A DNA stretch of 64,000 nucleotides, from the NCBI GenBank assembly GCA_032622095.1, contig CP136066.1, positions 205,864,978 through 205,928,977 of the forward strand, given 5' to 3'. The translations under genes and the position numbers were made by a program. Source of the stretch: Siphonodentalium dalli. Taxonomy: Eukaryota > Mollusca > Scaphopoda > Gadilida > Siphonodentaliidae. This document shows, piece by piece, positions 47,310-58,183 of the stretch (positions are counted from its first letter, which is position 1; each line of letters starts with the position of its first letter). The notes beneath the pieces are model-generated. The model searched no databases. It saw nothing but the letters and a program-made list of their open reading frames with translations, and was not told the DNA's origin.

Positions 47310-48170
47310 ACGTACGCATCCTGTTATTGATCTGTCTGACCGTCTGTCAGTCTGTCCGTCCATCCACTCGCTTTTGGTTTATGGATGATAACTTTAGATA
47401 GTATCAACTGGATAAAATGTAATTTAGTATTTGGGTAACTAACACAGATTGCAGGTCGGGTCCGTATTCGGGGACCGCCGACCAACTTCCACTATATATT
47501 ATGGCCCCCTTTTCGTTGGGATTTTCTCCCAATTTTCGTCCCCATATGAGGGCCTGCGTGGGTCCAAACTGAATTGACTGGAATTTGGTCTGGAAATGTA
47601 CTGGTCCAGGGTACTTGTCAAGTTCGAGTTTGGAATCCGCCCGACAATTTTTCACATGAGTTGTGACACTTTGTTTATTAGTTTCGGGCGAAAATGCCAC
47701 GCCCTTAATAAAGAGCGTTTAAATTATCAGTTGTTTTTTACACGGGAATATGATAAAGGTCGGTTAATCCAAGGTAGTCTAGACTGTTATATTCTATGCT
47801 TCTGTTACTCTATCCTGACATTTGTAAACTGCCGCAAGGTAGACTGCTCTGGACACCATTAGTGAAGTTCCCACTGCCGGAGTCCAAGACAGGGGTGCCT
47901 CTACTGTGGGACCGGGATACGAGCATCCCTCTGCTCATATATTATGGATATCACAAAACTCACACGTAAGCCTTGCTTAGGGGACCGAACTCTGCATGGA
48001 GATTGCTCGGATACATCAAAAGCCGAATATCGAACATATTTGGTTTTAGGGAGAGTTAAAATTTCACAACCTCGAAAAATGGTGACCAATGTCAACTGGA
48101 AACTTATATATTCTCAACAGTCATATATATATGGGGACGGGATTCATAATGAGCTTGCAAATATTGGTAT
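47310..48170. other. Unannotated sequence
   Basis: No supported gene. The open frames at 47404-47700 (minus) and 47596-47862 (plus) overlap and lack family features. One AAAGAGCGTT box is at 47711. Confidence 0.5.
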
Positions 48171-48175
48171 ATAGC

Positions 48176-48469
48176 TTCTTGTTTTTTTTTTGCAATGAGT
48201 TTGGCTTAAAACACATTAGAATATCAAGATTAACATAAATGAACAATTTGAAGATGATCAGACAAACCTGTATAGCCTGTAGCCCATGCTAATGGATTGA
48301 ATTTTGAAATCTAAGATGGCCGCTGGCAACTATGTTTTTTGGCCGAATGACCCCAAAATGACTCGTTCCTATTTACATGTCAATGTTAACATCCATGATA
48401 AATAGTATGCACAGAAATTCACATACAGCTGCCATAAAAATTTCCCGCCCTCCCCCCCCCCCCCCCCTG
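48176..48469. mobile_element. 5'-truncated copy of the CAGGGG...CCCCTG MITE
   Basis: AAATCTAAGATGGCCGCTGG, 'ttggccgaatgacc', 'ccatgataaatagtatgcacagaaattcac' and the terminal C run ending CTG match 17270-17579. The G-run left end and its target duplication are absent. Confidence 0.8.
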
Positions 48470-49197
48470 CGTGGGATGGTTATAATACACCAAATACAAA
48501 TTAGTGATTTCCCATGGCACCCCAAATCTAGGATCAGTATTAAAAACACAAATCCTGGCAGCTTAATGGTCACTGATACATAGATGAAAAGTGCACGAAA
48601 AAATACACAAACGTTGACGAATAATTTATAGGAGGGGTTGGTGTTTTTTTCGATGTCATTTTCTTTCTCCATTGTGAGGGTAGTGTGACGTTTGTCAAAA
48701 CTGCAGTGTGGCGCAACACGTTGACAAGTACTTTTGAGCACATTTTCGTGTGTCTAAAAGGATTTTCTTTAATTTTTGAAACTCGTGCAGGGTCAAACCT
48801 TTCCTGAGAATACAGGTCAGCGGGATTTGTTAACACTGAGGTCTATGCAAATCCTTTGGTGTATTGTAACCGGATGAGCATTGTTACAAGATTTTCCCGA
48901 CTGATGCGTATATACTCAAAATATTAACTGGTTTTCAAGTTTTCTAACTGGGTGTCTTATATGAGTCAACATTTGGTCGAATGTATGAATAATTTCTATT
49001 CTTAATGATGGTGTGGCTCTTCGAGTTTTATATCATTTGCTGGGTGTACAATAAATAAATATGAATTCGAAGACACACGCTCCCCTGTAGCATACCAAGA
49101 GAGACAACTCTATCGTGTTAACACACTCAATCAAGGCAATTTTCATTTCACCACGAATTACGCTCAACTGTATCATAAATAAATCCACCCCTGGCCA

Positions 49198-49723
49198 AGT
49201 GGTCCTGCTAATATGTTGTGATGCTGGTCGTTCTGTTGAATTGCTATGATGCGGATAGGGCAAACTGATGCCGTTACGAAAAATTACCGTAATTTTTTCT
49301 AAAGTTGTCATTTTCGCGGTGTTTGGCTAATCCGAGCGATTTGAGAGAGAACTATAGTGTGTGTATGAAACATTCAAGAACATATATATTTTTGAAAAAT
49401 CATTAAATATAATAATGCCTGCGCTGGTGTTTCTAAAACGACCTGAATAACCATCTTGTTTATAGTCGATTTTCAACAACTATAGTACAACCAGCATTAA
49501 CTCATTCCGTGCCGCGACTATTTATTTCAATAAATATGTTTTTTGAATGTTTCATACGCATAATGGCTTTTCCTGGATAAGTTCAGATTATCGGAACACT
49601 GCGAAAAAGACAAATTAAAAAAATGTAACGGTACTTTTTGTTAACAGCATCAGCTTGCCCTGACATCAATTCAGCAGAACCCAACCGCATCATAGCACAT
49701 TAGCAGGATCAATTGACCAGGGG
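49198..49723. mobile_element. Long relative of the CCCCTGG MITE
   Basis: Ends CCCCTGGCCAAGTGGTCCTG and reverse complement CCCCTGGTCAATTGATCCTG pair for about 36 bp. Compared with the 156-bp element at 10070-10225 it carries about 350 bp of additional interior. No convincing target duplication. Confidence 0.72.
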
Positions 49724-49844
49724 AAAAAAGGATGATATATTGTGTTATTGAGTGGGTCTATACCAAGCTCCATGCAGAGTTCAGTCCCTACGCAGGACTT
49801 ACCGCTGCCCACACCTACACGTACATGTGAAGAAATGTCACATT

Positions 49845-50075
49845 TATTTATTTGAGATTTTTGTATAGGTTACAATTCATTCTGCATTATTCTGAGAAAC
49901 TTAACTGTCCATATTCATTTGAAAATAGTCTAGATCAAGCCAGAATGAATTGTAACTGGCAATACAATTCAATAACAAATGTTAGAATTAATTAAGAAAG
50001 TACACATGCCGGCAGCGTTCAGACATCGCATAGCGAGGGGACTGAACTCTGTTTTGCAGCTTGATTATATACAAG
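49845..50075 (-). mobile_element. Interspersed repeat, inverted copy of 46968-47225
   Basis: Contains GGTTACAATTCATTCTGCAT, 'aagccagaatgaattgtaac', 'atgccggcagcgttcagac' and 'ctctgttttgcagcttg' in reverse order relative to 46968-47225. Confidence 0.75.
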
Positions 50076-50415
50076 TTAGTGGAAGCTATTCGAAAACCAC
50101 CACAAATGCAAGTAACTGATAACGCTCTTTATTATCTAATGTTTTGGCGACAGAATCATGGACGCTCTTTATAAGAGGCGACTATTTGACTTTCAAAACG
50201 TGTTAAAACTTACTCTTGAAATTCGATATGTGGCCATCAAAACCTCTTATACCAATGTGCTCGAGGGTAGGATCATGCATGGGTGTATAGTCGCACTGGG
50301 CACATAAACCTTGCCGACCAGTGCATCGTATTAACATTATTGATGGATATGTATATGATGGTTTTAGAAATAAACTATATTGATTTATTTATCCAATTAT
50401 TTTCTGGGCTATAGA

Positions 50416-50719
50416 TTTATTGATTGATTGATTTGGGTTTAATGTCGCTTTCAGCAACTAAGGCCATATCACGACATTTCCAGTTTTAGTGGTGGAGGAA
50501 ATCCGCACACTTACGGCTAATCTAACAGTGAGTTAAATGGCTGATAAACTCGTCGACCATGTGCGGCAAACCACCGGCCATCGGCGAGCAACTGGCAACT
50601 CCACCAGATAACGATTTCGAGTTACAAGTCGAAACAAGTGGATTTGAACCATTATCGTCATCGCTGGATGGCGAGACGCTTGGAGTTGTGCCCCTTACCG
50701 ACTTAGCCACCGAGGCCCC
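50416..50719 (-). mobile_element. tRNA-derived SINE with perfect 14-bp target duplication
   Basis: Read on the minus strand, the element begins GGGGCCTCGGTGGCTAAGTC. It has an RNA polymerase III A box (TGGCTAAGTCGG, 50698-50709) and a perfect B box (GGTTCAAATCC, 50640-50650), the internal promoter of tRNA-derived SINEs. The 3' part ends 'ttgctgaaagcgacattaaaccc' with an AATC-rich tail. TTCTGGGCTATAGA is duplicated exactly (50402-50415 and 50720-50733), marking the 304-bp insertion and its recency. The 3' domain recalls the conserved tails of molluscan SINEs such as the Nin-DC group; that match is from memory of style and is not proven. A short open frame over it is meaningless. Confidence 0.9.
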
Positions 50720-50778
50720 TTCTGGGCTATAGAAAAAGTACAGTTTGTCTTTTATGTTGTCGAATGGGACAGGGCATC

Positions 50779-51432
50779 TTTAAAGGGGTACTGTACACAA
50801 AGATAGGCGATTTTTTTATTTACTCCCATTGAAATAACTTTCAAGTTATATTGTGTTCGTGTTATATGAGTTTCGTATAAACCTAATTTAGCGAAGAAAA
50901 TATTGATCTTGGAAACAAAAATATTACGATTTCAAACTACGCGTCATGTCTTTGACCTTCACCGGAGAAGACGCAGGTCGCAGGAAGAACCGGAAGTTCA
51001 TTGCTCACAGCTTCGATTGATGCATTCAATCTCTTCCATCGAACAATCTCACTCCCTATAAAATACTTGACGCTTTATGACTCTTGTTTCTTTCTCCTTT
51101 TTTTCCGAATCGGTTATAACGGGCCTTCTTTTGCAGGTAACATGTTTTGTTTGCAACTCAATAATGTTCGCGAACGGCCGTCGATAAAAGACACGCAACA
51201 TATGCGATTTCAAGAACGGTAACTCGTAATGGCATAATTCTCCATTTTATGACTCCAGCCATAAATGAATTTATATTAAATAATTCAATTTTACTTTTAC
51301 GATAGCCTGTTAACCGGAACGTTTTCAGTAGACATCGTCGACTCAAATTAGTTATTTTATAATATAATATTCATATTAGATCGCTATTGTCACCGGGAAT
51401 TTATTGAAATTGGGGTACAGTACCCCTTTAAA
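50779..51432. mobile_element. TTAA-type MITE, TTTAAAGGGGTACTGTA ends
   Basis: The left end TTTAAAGGGGTACTGTACAC and the right end GGTACAGTACCCCTTTAAA are 17-bp inverted repeats. The target is TTAA (or TTTAAA), as in piggyBac and Kolobok groups. About 650 bp, no transposase seen. Confidence 0.82.
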
Positions 51433-51499
51433 CAATAGGGTCATTGGCGTGGGACAGTTTTACTCTGCAATGACAGGAGCTTCCTGAAATTTAGTGAAA

Positions 51500-52165
51500 A
51501 CCCTGTGCTAATGCATTCTCTAATATATGCGAGTCTCCCATAGGTAGTGCATTCTCTTATATATCTTCCCATAGGGAACCTCGCATATAGAACACATTGG
51601 CCTGATAATGTTGACCAATACCTTGTAAGCCAGTGCATTCTCTTGTATATGTGAGTCTTCCATAGGAAGTATCGCATATATAAGATAATACATTGGCTTA
51701 ATATTTACCAAGACCGTGTAAGCCAGTGCATTCTCTTATATACGGGAGACTCACATATATAAGAGAATATACTGGTACAGGATCTTTAATGCTGCATCAA
51801 CGCTTACAATGCATAACTTGATAAATCGAGAAGTATATTGGACTGGGCATAAAATGGAAAATAATTTGGTGATAATCCACAGTACACAGGATGGATTTAT
51901 TGTTCATATCGTTCAGAGGTGTCATCGTATAATTAGAGTTAAAAGCCCTTCACTGTGAGATCTTCGCTGGTGCACCATCAAATATCATGTGCCAGTGCAT
52001 TCTCTTATATATGCGAGTCTCCCATAGGGAGCCTCGCATATATAAGAGAATGCCATGGTTTACACGGTGGAGGTAACTATTGATGCGCCAATTTATTCTC
52101 TAGTATATGCGAGGCTCCCTATGGGAGACTCGCATCACATAAGATAATGCATTGGCACAGGGTTT
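51500..52165. repeat. Cluster of diverged palindrome modules
   Basis: At least five modules of the GCATTCTCTTATATATGCGA family lie at about 51505-51600, 51630-51700, 51722-51782, 51988-52058 and 52087-52162. Most have the GAGTCTCCCATAGGGAGCCTC type centre. The outer flanks 'aaaaccctgtgc' and 'gcacagggtttt' at 51500 and 52156 form the ends of the whole cluster. Arms differ by a few substitutions. Confidence 0.8.
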
Positions 52166-52200
52166 TAACAAAATTTCAGGAAGCTCCAGTTATGAAAGGG

Positions 52201-52572
52201 TTAAAACTCCCTTTACCCAACATAACGGCCTGTGCCAATGCATTCTCTTATATATGCGAGTCGACCATAGGTCGCCTCGCATATATAAGAGAATGCATTG
52301 GCTTAACACATATTAAAAATGATAAAATTGTCAAAGAATGTATAGAAGAGTGTCGTCTGCTCATGTTTGTCTGGGGCTCTGTATGGGTGAAATTATAAAA
52401 TTGTTAAAGAATACAAGAACAAATTATTAAAATTGTAAAAAATTGTTAGGCCAATGCATTCTCTTATATATGCGAGGCGACCTATGGTTGACTCGCATAT
52501 ATAAGAGAATGCATTGGCACAGGGTAAAAATAATCCCGACTTACGACTGGATTTGATATGGCGGGTCACATA
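52201..52572. mobile_element. Chimeric MITE: piggyBac-like left end, TATGTGACCC right end
   Basis: The left flank TTAAAACTCCCTTTACCCAACA corresponds to the piggyBac-like family. The right flank TAATCCCGACTTACGACTGG through GGCGGGTCACATA corresponds to the other family. Between them are two intact palindromes (52228-52303, 52448-52522) and a partial core (GAAGAGTGTCGTCTGCTCAT) of the second family. Confidence 0.8.
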
Positions 52573-53059
52573 TGTGGTGATGCCCAGTTCAAACAGGAAT
52601 TCCCCAACACGTGTCATCACATATATAACAAACATACATTTACATGCGTAATCAGCATGGTGTTATCCAACATGTCTATTAGCATTCATAAGACATGATT
52701 ACCGATTCGTAAATAAGTATGTAGTATGTATCCGCACGTCATCTATTACAAGCTGCCCTGTGTTATTGTTGCTGGCGAGACTTTTCATCGTCTTATATTA
52801 CGAAAATAATCATAATGATCATAATGCAGAGCCAACCGCGTGAACAGCGACCTTGCGTGACCTCTTGAACTCTAGTGACGGTGTCCGTGCATGTCTATAT
52901 ATTTCTAGAAGAAGTCAGTGGATTTTTTTGCTAGGCTAACACAATTTCGAGGTGGGTAAAATTAACAGATTTCAAAAATCGAAATCTGATAACTGAACTT
53001 TGAGAGGTGAGATCAAATATGTTTTACACCCGAAGCCGACAAAATTGTAATCAAGTGCG

Positions 53060-53459
53060 TTAACCCTTTACCCAACAGAAGGGCCCTGTGCCAATGCATT
53101 CTCTTATATATGCGAGTCGACCATAGGTCGCCTCGCATATATAAGAGAATGCATTGGCTTAACCCATTAAATATTATAAAATTGTTAAAGAATGTAAGAA
53201 AAAATGGTAAAAAGTGTTAAAAAAAGATTTTGTTTAGGCCAATGCATTCTCTTATATATGCGAGGCGACCTATGGTCGACTCGCATATATAAGAGAATGC
53301 ATTGGCACAGGGCATAACTGTAACTATCACAATGTGGTCAAGGAGCCGGTTCCAATGATATCCATATTTGTATGGTTCTATTGAGACAGACCGAAGATAT
53401 TTTAGGCTGTTGAAGCTTTATTTGGCCGGTTTTGGCCGGTTTGTTGGGTAAAGGGTTAA
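53060..53459. mobile_element. piggyBac-like MITE with palindrome pair (copy 3)
   Basis: TTAA at 53060-53063 and 53456-53459, CCCTTTACCCAACA ends, 400 bp, same orientation and nearly the same sequence as 19891-20290. The sequence on either side resembles the AAGGTACTC MITE (21430-21575), so it landed in an older copy of that element. Confidence 0.9.
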
Positions 53460-53864
53460 ATCGGATTATGCATCTTTAAATATTACTGATGTTGAACCTG
53501 ATAGTGGACATTTCATATAGCTGTGGGTGTCGTTATAGTACTCGCGATAGAAGTAAACACCAATTCCCGTTCCACTGTCTGCCTCCGAAAGTGATTCTAC
53601 TATTCGTGTAGATATATAGCGATATTTTAGATGACATATGAGATGAACTCTCATATAGCTAAAAACACAAACCTTTCAAACCATTGAACTTAGTTTTGAC
53701 GCTTGATTTCGCAGATGAAGGCACACCCACAAACGTAAATGTACCCCTGCAGGCAATGGCACCATGAATGCACCTACACACGAACGTCACACTTGTTGCG
53801 ATATATAAAACAGATATTGTGGGGATTTGTGAAAATTCGTACATGAAATCTTTAAAGATACGGG

Positions 53865-54350
53865 CGGTGTTGGCGGTGGGTATGCTGTTAAAATATTAAC
53901 CTCCGTCAAAAACCGCCATAAACAGAAAGAATAGTAAAATATAGACAGTTTTTGCTCTTATACCAATCAGAAATATGGCATAAACAGTGTGTTATTGTCA
54001 AATGTTCTTCCTTTGTTATGCAAACAAAAGCAAAAAACGTTACACAACCAGGCTTTTGTATAGATCCGGATATGGTAAACATAAAGAGCGTTATTTGTTA
54101 CTGTTTTCCTGATATGGAAATAATAAAGAGCGTTTATATCATTTGTGTGTGATTAACCAATAGCATTGCGCTGTGTTATGTAAACAGAAGCAAAACTTCT
54201 GTAACACGACGTTCTTGTTTACGTATACCATCGTACGTCTTGACGACAATATACTATTTACGCGCTGATTATGTTTGGCATATGAACAAAACTATATATA
54301 TTTTAATATTCCTTCCGTTGATGGCGATTTGAACAAATATGAATATTTCT
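53865..54350. mobile_element. Diverged inverted copy of the 25745-26340 element
   Basis: 'aaaaaccgccataaacagaaagaatagtaaaat', paired AAAGAGCGTT boxes at 54083 and 54124, and 'gatggcgatttgaacaaatatgaatatt' match 25745-26340 in reverse. Ends are not defined. Confidence 0.55.
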
Positions 54351-54549
54351 GCAACGGACCCAATGCACTTGGAGTGGATAAAGGTGTAAAAAAGATTAAA
54401 AAAAAAATTAAAAAAAAGTTAGTAAAACATCACCACTAAGAAGAACATGGAGAAATAGATAAAGGCATATATTCATTATTGATCGTTCTCCAATAAGAAA
54501 GTATGAGTGTTAGAACCAGTGTTATGTAAACAAACAAAATCTATCGGTA

Positions 54550-55180
54550 CACCCTGCAGCCCACATTTATTGGAGAATTGTTTACAGGCACATTTAGGAT
54601 CACCTCTAGATGGGAGCTTTTAGGTTTGAAAATTTGTTCGATGAGGAAGATGATCGCCGGCTGCCATCTTGGATTTTACAGACCACATTCCTCATCCTAT
54701 CATCACCAAACGTTATATTGATCTTCAGGGTGACGACTAAATGGGAGCCATTGATTCCCCCCCCCCCCCGAAAATTCGTAGAAAAACATGGCCGTCAGCG
54801 GCCATCTTGGAATTTACTCTTTGATTACTAAATCCTTCGACACACCCTACAGGTCTCATCTTCATATGTATCTTCGGGGTGACCTCTACATGGGAGCCTC
54901 CTATTTTGGCCGAAATTTGTTAAAAAACATGGCCGCCAGCAGCCATCTCGGATTTCAAATTTTAATTCATCGGCACATCCCACAGCCTGCAATTATTGGA
55001 GAATTGATTTGAAAATTTACAGGCATGTTTAGAATCACCTCTGGGCGTGAGTTATCGAATTTGAACAACTTTCGATGAAAAACATGGCCGCCGGCAGCCA
55101 TCTTGTATTTTACTCTTTGCATAACTAAATCCTTAGGCACACTCTACAGACCAGATCCCTGATCTACTCGTCAACAAACT
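54550..55180. repeat. Degenerate tandem repeat with GATGGCCGC palindromes
   Basis: Units of about 150-200 bp contain 'aaaaacatggccgccagcagccat', 'cttggattttac', 'gggtgacctctacatgggagc' and 'cctacaggtc' in the same order, four times. The palindrome GGCCGCC...GGCAGCC is the best conserved part. The same motif is inside the CAGGGG MITEs. Confidence 0.7.
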
Positions 55181-55689
55181 TCATATGGATCAGTTGGTCA
55201 ATAGATGGGAGTCAATGTTGAAAATGAGAAAATGGTTTTAACCATAATTGTAAATCTTAGTTGGGGCAAATAAATAGTGTTAAAATCAATGTCACTCACC
55301 GTCATGGTACCATGTCGGACATCGTTGATATACATGTATGTGCAAGGGACATTATCTTCGAAAAACTACAATTTTGCATTGGTATACGCCTAAACAAAGA
55401 TACCTTATATACAAACTTATGGATACAAACGACTGTCTAATTAATAAAGCTCATTACGCCACCTGTGGTGTATCTAGCTGCTGAGATTTTGATATTGCGT
55501 GGTGGACAGGGCGAATGCATTGTGGGGCTTTTATTTATAGAGTTGGAAATTCCATTTATTTAAAAGTCGGAACTACGCGACCAGTAGGCCAAGTCCAGTA
55601 AAACGGTTCGTTATAGGTGCTGGTTGTTATTGTTATTTTAACGGAATTCTGAGTTGGTCATTCGCGAAACCAATATATTTTATATTCTA

Positions 55690-56834
55690 CTAGCAGGTTA
55701 GCCCGCCACTGGCGTGCTTGGTCAAAAACATGGCAATGTTTTATGTTTTGTTTGTGTTTTTCAATGAGTTAATATTGGGTTCATTCGTCCCATGGCTTTG
55801 TTTCAGAAACATGACATTTTTGTAATTATTTTGTTTTTATTTATTTTTGTTTTTTATTTTTGAATATGAATTTAATGTTTTTTAAATTTAATATAATTTG
55901 TTTCTGAATTGTTTTTTATTGTTAATTTTTTTTAATTTTAAATTGTTTTAATTAAATTGTAAATTGTTTTAATTAATTTTTTTTAAATTATTTTTTTTGT
56001 TTCTGGCGGAAAAATTTACCCGTAGAAATCCCCCCTTCCTAGGAACGACAGACAACGCATTCTTTGTTTCGTGAAATCTCTCTACGATAACATTGCATTG
56101 AATTTAAAACAAACGCTTCCCGTCGGGAAATCTGTCTTCGGGTCGTTGTTGTTGGCATCACGGCTCCCCGAAAACTCTCACATTGCCGAAAACGTGTATT
56201 TAGTAATATCGTTGTTGTTGATATTTACGGCTTGGGGGCTATTTTCTTATTTAGCAAGTTTGAGCTCAATCGGTTAGAGTCTATAAAGGACACACTCATA
56301 TATATGACACTTCCCGTAGGTAGCAAGTTTGAGCTCAATCTGCATTCCCTGGAATTTCCCGTAGATTGGCAGATTCCAGTAGCTTTATAACGGTATATCT
56401 GGGGAGAAATCTGATGCTATATTCGTGATTATCTGGGATGATTTCGGTATATACCGAAGGTATATACTGTAAAAACAGAGCGCGCCATCCGTGCTCGCAG
56501 GGAATAAATTTCGAGCGATAACGTTTGCGTTCCCGTATAACTCTGCAGATGCGAATAACGTTGAATGGGAAACAGACGCTCTTTATAGAGATGCGTCAAA
56601 AACAAACGCTCATTAAATAATCACTTGATTAACCCCCACCGTGCCTTTGCGGTGATTTGAGATTGGAGAACGGGTGCTCTGAGCTTCTCTAAACCGCGAC
56701 TACGGCGGTGTCGGTGGGATTTTACACTTACATACGAAATTTGATCACAATCTGTACACGCGTTTTGGATTCTATGAAGTACACACACACACACACACAC
56801 ATATATACGAAGTCTCAAAATATATAGTATAGAT
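55690..56834 (+). mobile_element. ACTAGC-type insertion absent from the duplicate
   Basis: Starts CTAGCAGGTTAGCCCGCCAC and ends CACACACACACACACACA, then 'aaaatatatagtatagat'. The uninterrupted site is at 58411-58432. It belongs with the elements at 30000-30930, 43107-45825 and 62795-63113. Its middle is T-rich (55800-56010). Confidence 0.75.
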
Positions 56835-56937
56835 AATTAAAACCGTGGGTATATAATATATGATCCTCTTTATGGATATTGTAGGAAGGTAAATTTAGCT
56901 AAAGCGGTGGGATATCTTGCAAGACAACACATTTCGG

Positions 56938-57650
56938 TTTGCGCTATAACTGCTCAATGTTTTAAGGTGTTACACAACGTCTGATAAAAAGAGTTATATC
57001 TGGAATATTCACACTATTTTTTCAGAGAACATGCATAGAGTAAACATAGTCCTATCGGACTATCGTAAAGTAGTTCCGTTTAATTCGGGATTAATTAACC
57101 CTCAGACTGCCGAAACTGCCGACAATAAATTCGCTTGTTCGTGTCCCCCGAAAATCAAACTTGCCTGTTTAGAGGTCCCATTTTCGTGGCTAATGGTGAT
57201 AGAATCACAATTTTTCAGTCAAGTTCATGGATAAATTACATTACACTTAATCGGCTTGTGTCCGCGGCCATAAACCTGCGTTTTGATAACAATTTATTTG
57301 AGACAAACTGTTGCGCGGGTATCAGTCGGCGCTTATCGGTTGAAGTTATTATGATCGTGCAGCCTGCACGTGCAACAAGTGTTCAAATACAACAGAAGAA
57401 AAAAATACTATGTCAAATAAATAACGTGATCAATGGACAGACAAGTTTCATTTCCGTGGGACACGAAAAAGCGAATTTAATGTCGTCAGTTTCGGCAGTC
57501 TGCGGGTTTTAATTAATCTCCTTTACGATATCCCGATAGGACTATATTTACACTATGTTCTCTGAAAAAAAATGGTGTGAATATTCCCGATAGAACTATT
57601 TTTATCAGACGTTTTGTAACACATTAAAACATTGAGCAGTTAGCGCAATT
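56938..57650. mobile_element. MITE with about 190-bp inverted arms (intact in copy 1 only)
   Basis: TTTGCGCTATAACTGCTCAA at the left pairs with the reverse complement of the right end (57650 leftwards). Pairing continues through 'cagagaacat', 'catagtcctatcgg' and 'cagactgccgaaactg' for about 190 bp. The duplicate at 58500-59090 keeps the left arm but lacks most of the right arm. Confidence 0.8.
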
Positions 57651-58183
57651 TTCTGGAATTTCGGACTATTTCGTCTATAAAAATACGATGAGCAACTGAA
57701 AATGTTTTTCAACATTCTGGAAGGGGTATATGTCCATGGTATATATGTTTAAAATTTCACGCATAAACTATGACAGATAACAAAGTTATAATTAGTTTTA
57801 TAGGCCCACCATAAATCCCCTATAATAAACGCATGCCTCCGTAAGCACATGGCTTTGCTGTGGATGCTTTCGTTCCCAGCATGCATCATTCTCGCTATCT
57901 GTAAAATGTCTATGAACAATGGCTGTGCCATGCACTCTTAGCTTTGATCCGCACTTAGAAGCATTCTGGTGTGGCGAATGAGAAACCTGCAGTAATTTAT
58001 AAGCCGTAGTTCATTGTAATAATTTGAAGAATTACTTATCTTAACGGAATTCTGAGGCGGTCCATTCATGTAACCAATATATTTTATATTATGATTTATA
58101 TTTATGGCTAATATATGATCTTGGTGGCGTTACCATTTCTGACTATGGTTTTCTTGTTTCATAATGTACGGCTGTCGGTTTTT

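Larger units (their letters stand above)
55453..58156. repeat. Tandem duplication, copy 1 (carries an extra insertion)
   Basis: Matches 58184-59530 almost base for base from ATTACGCCACCTGTGGTGTA to GACTATGGTTTTCTTGT. Relative to copy 2 it holds an additional 1.15 kb (55690-56834) and an additional 200 bp (57505-57705). The 125-codon frame at 57135-57512 is intact in both copies, but only because the copies are recent; it shows no recognisable domain. Confidence 0.9.

Noticed and set aside
50698-50719. Functional tRNA gene
   Set aside because: The A and B boxes belong to a SINE with flanking target duplication. The tRNA-like part lacks a foldable acceptor stem.
57135-57512. 125-codon open frame conserved between two copies (second at 58724-59152)
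   Set aside because: The conservation follows from recent duplication of the whole 1.35-kb unit. The frame lies inside a MITE, has no recognisable domain, and its C-terminus changes with the deletion in copy 2.
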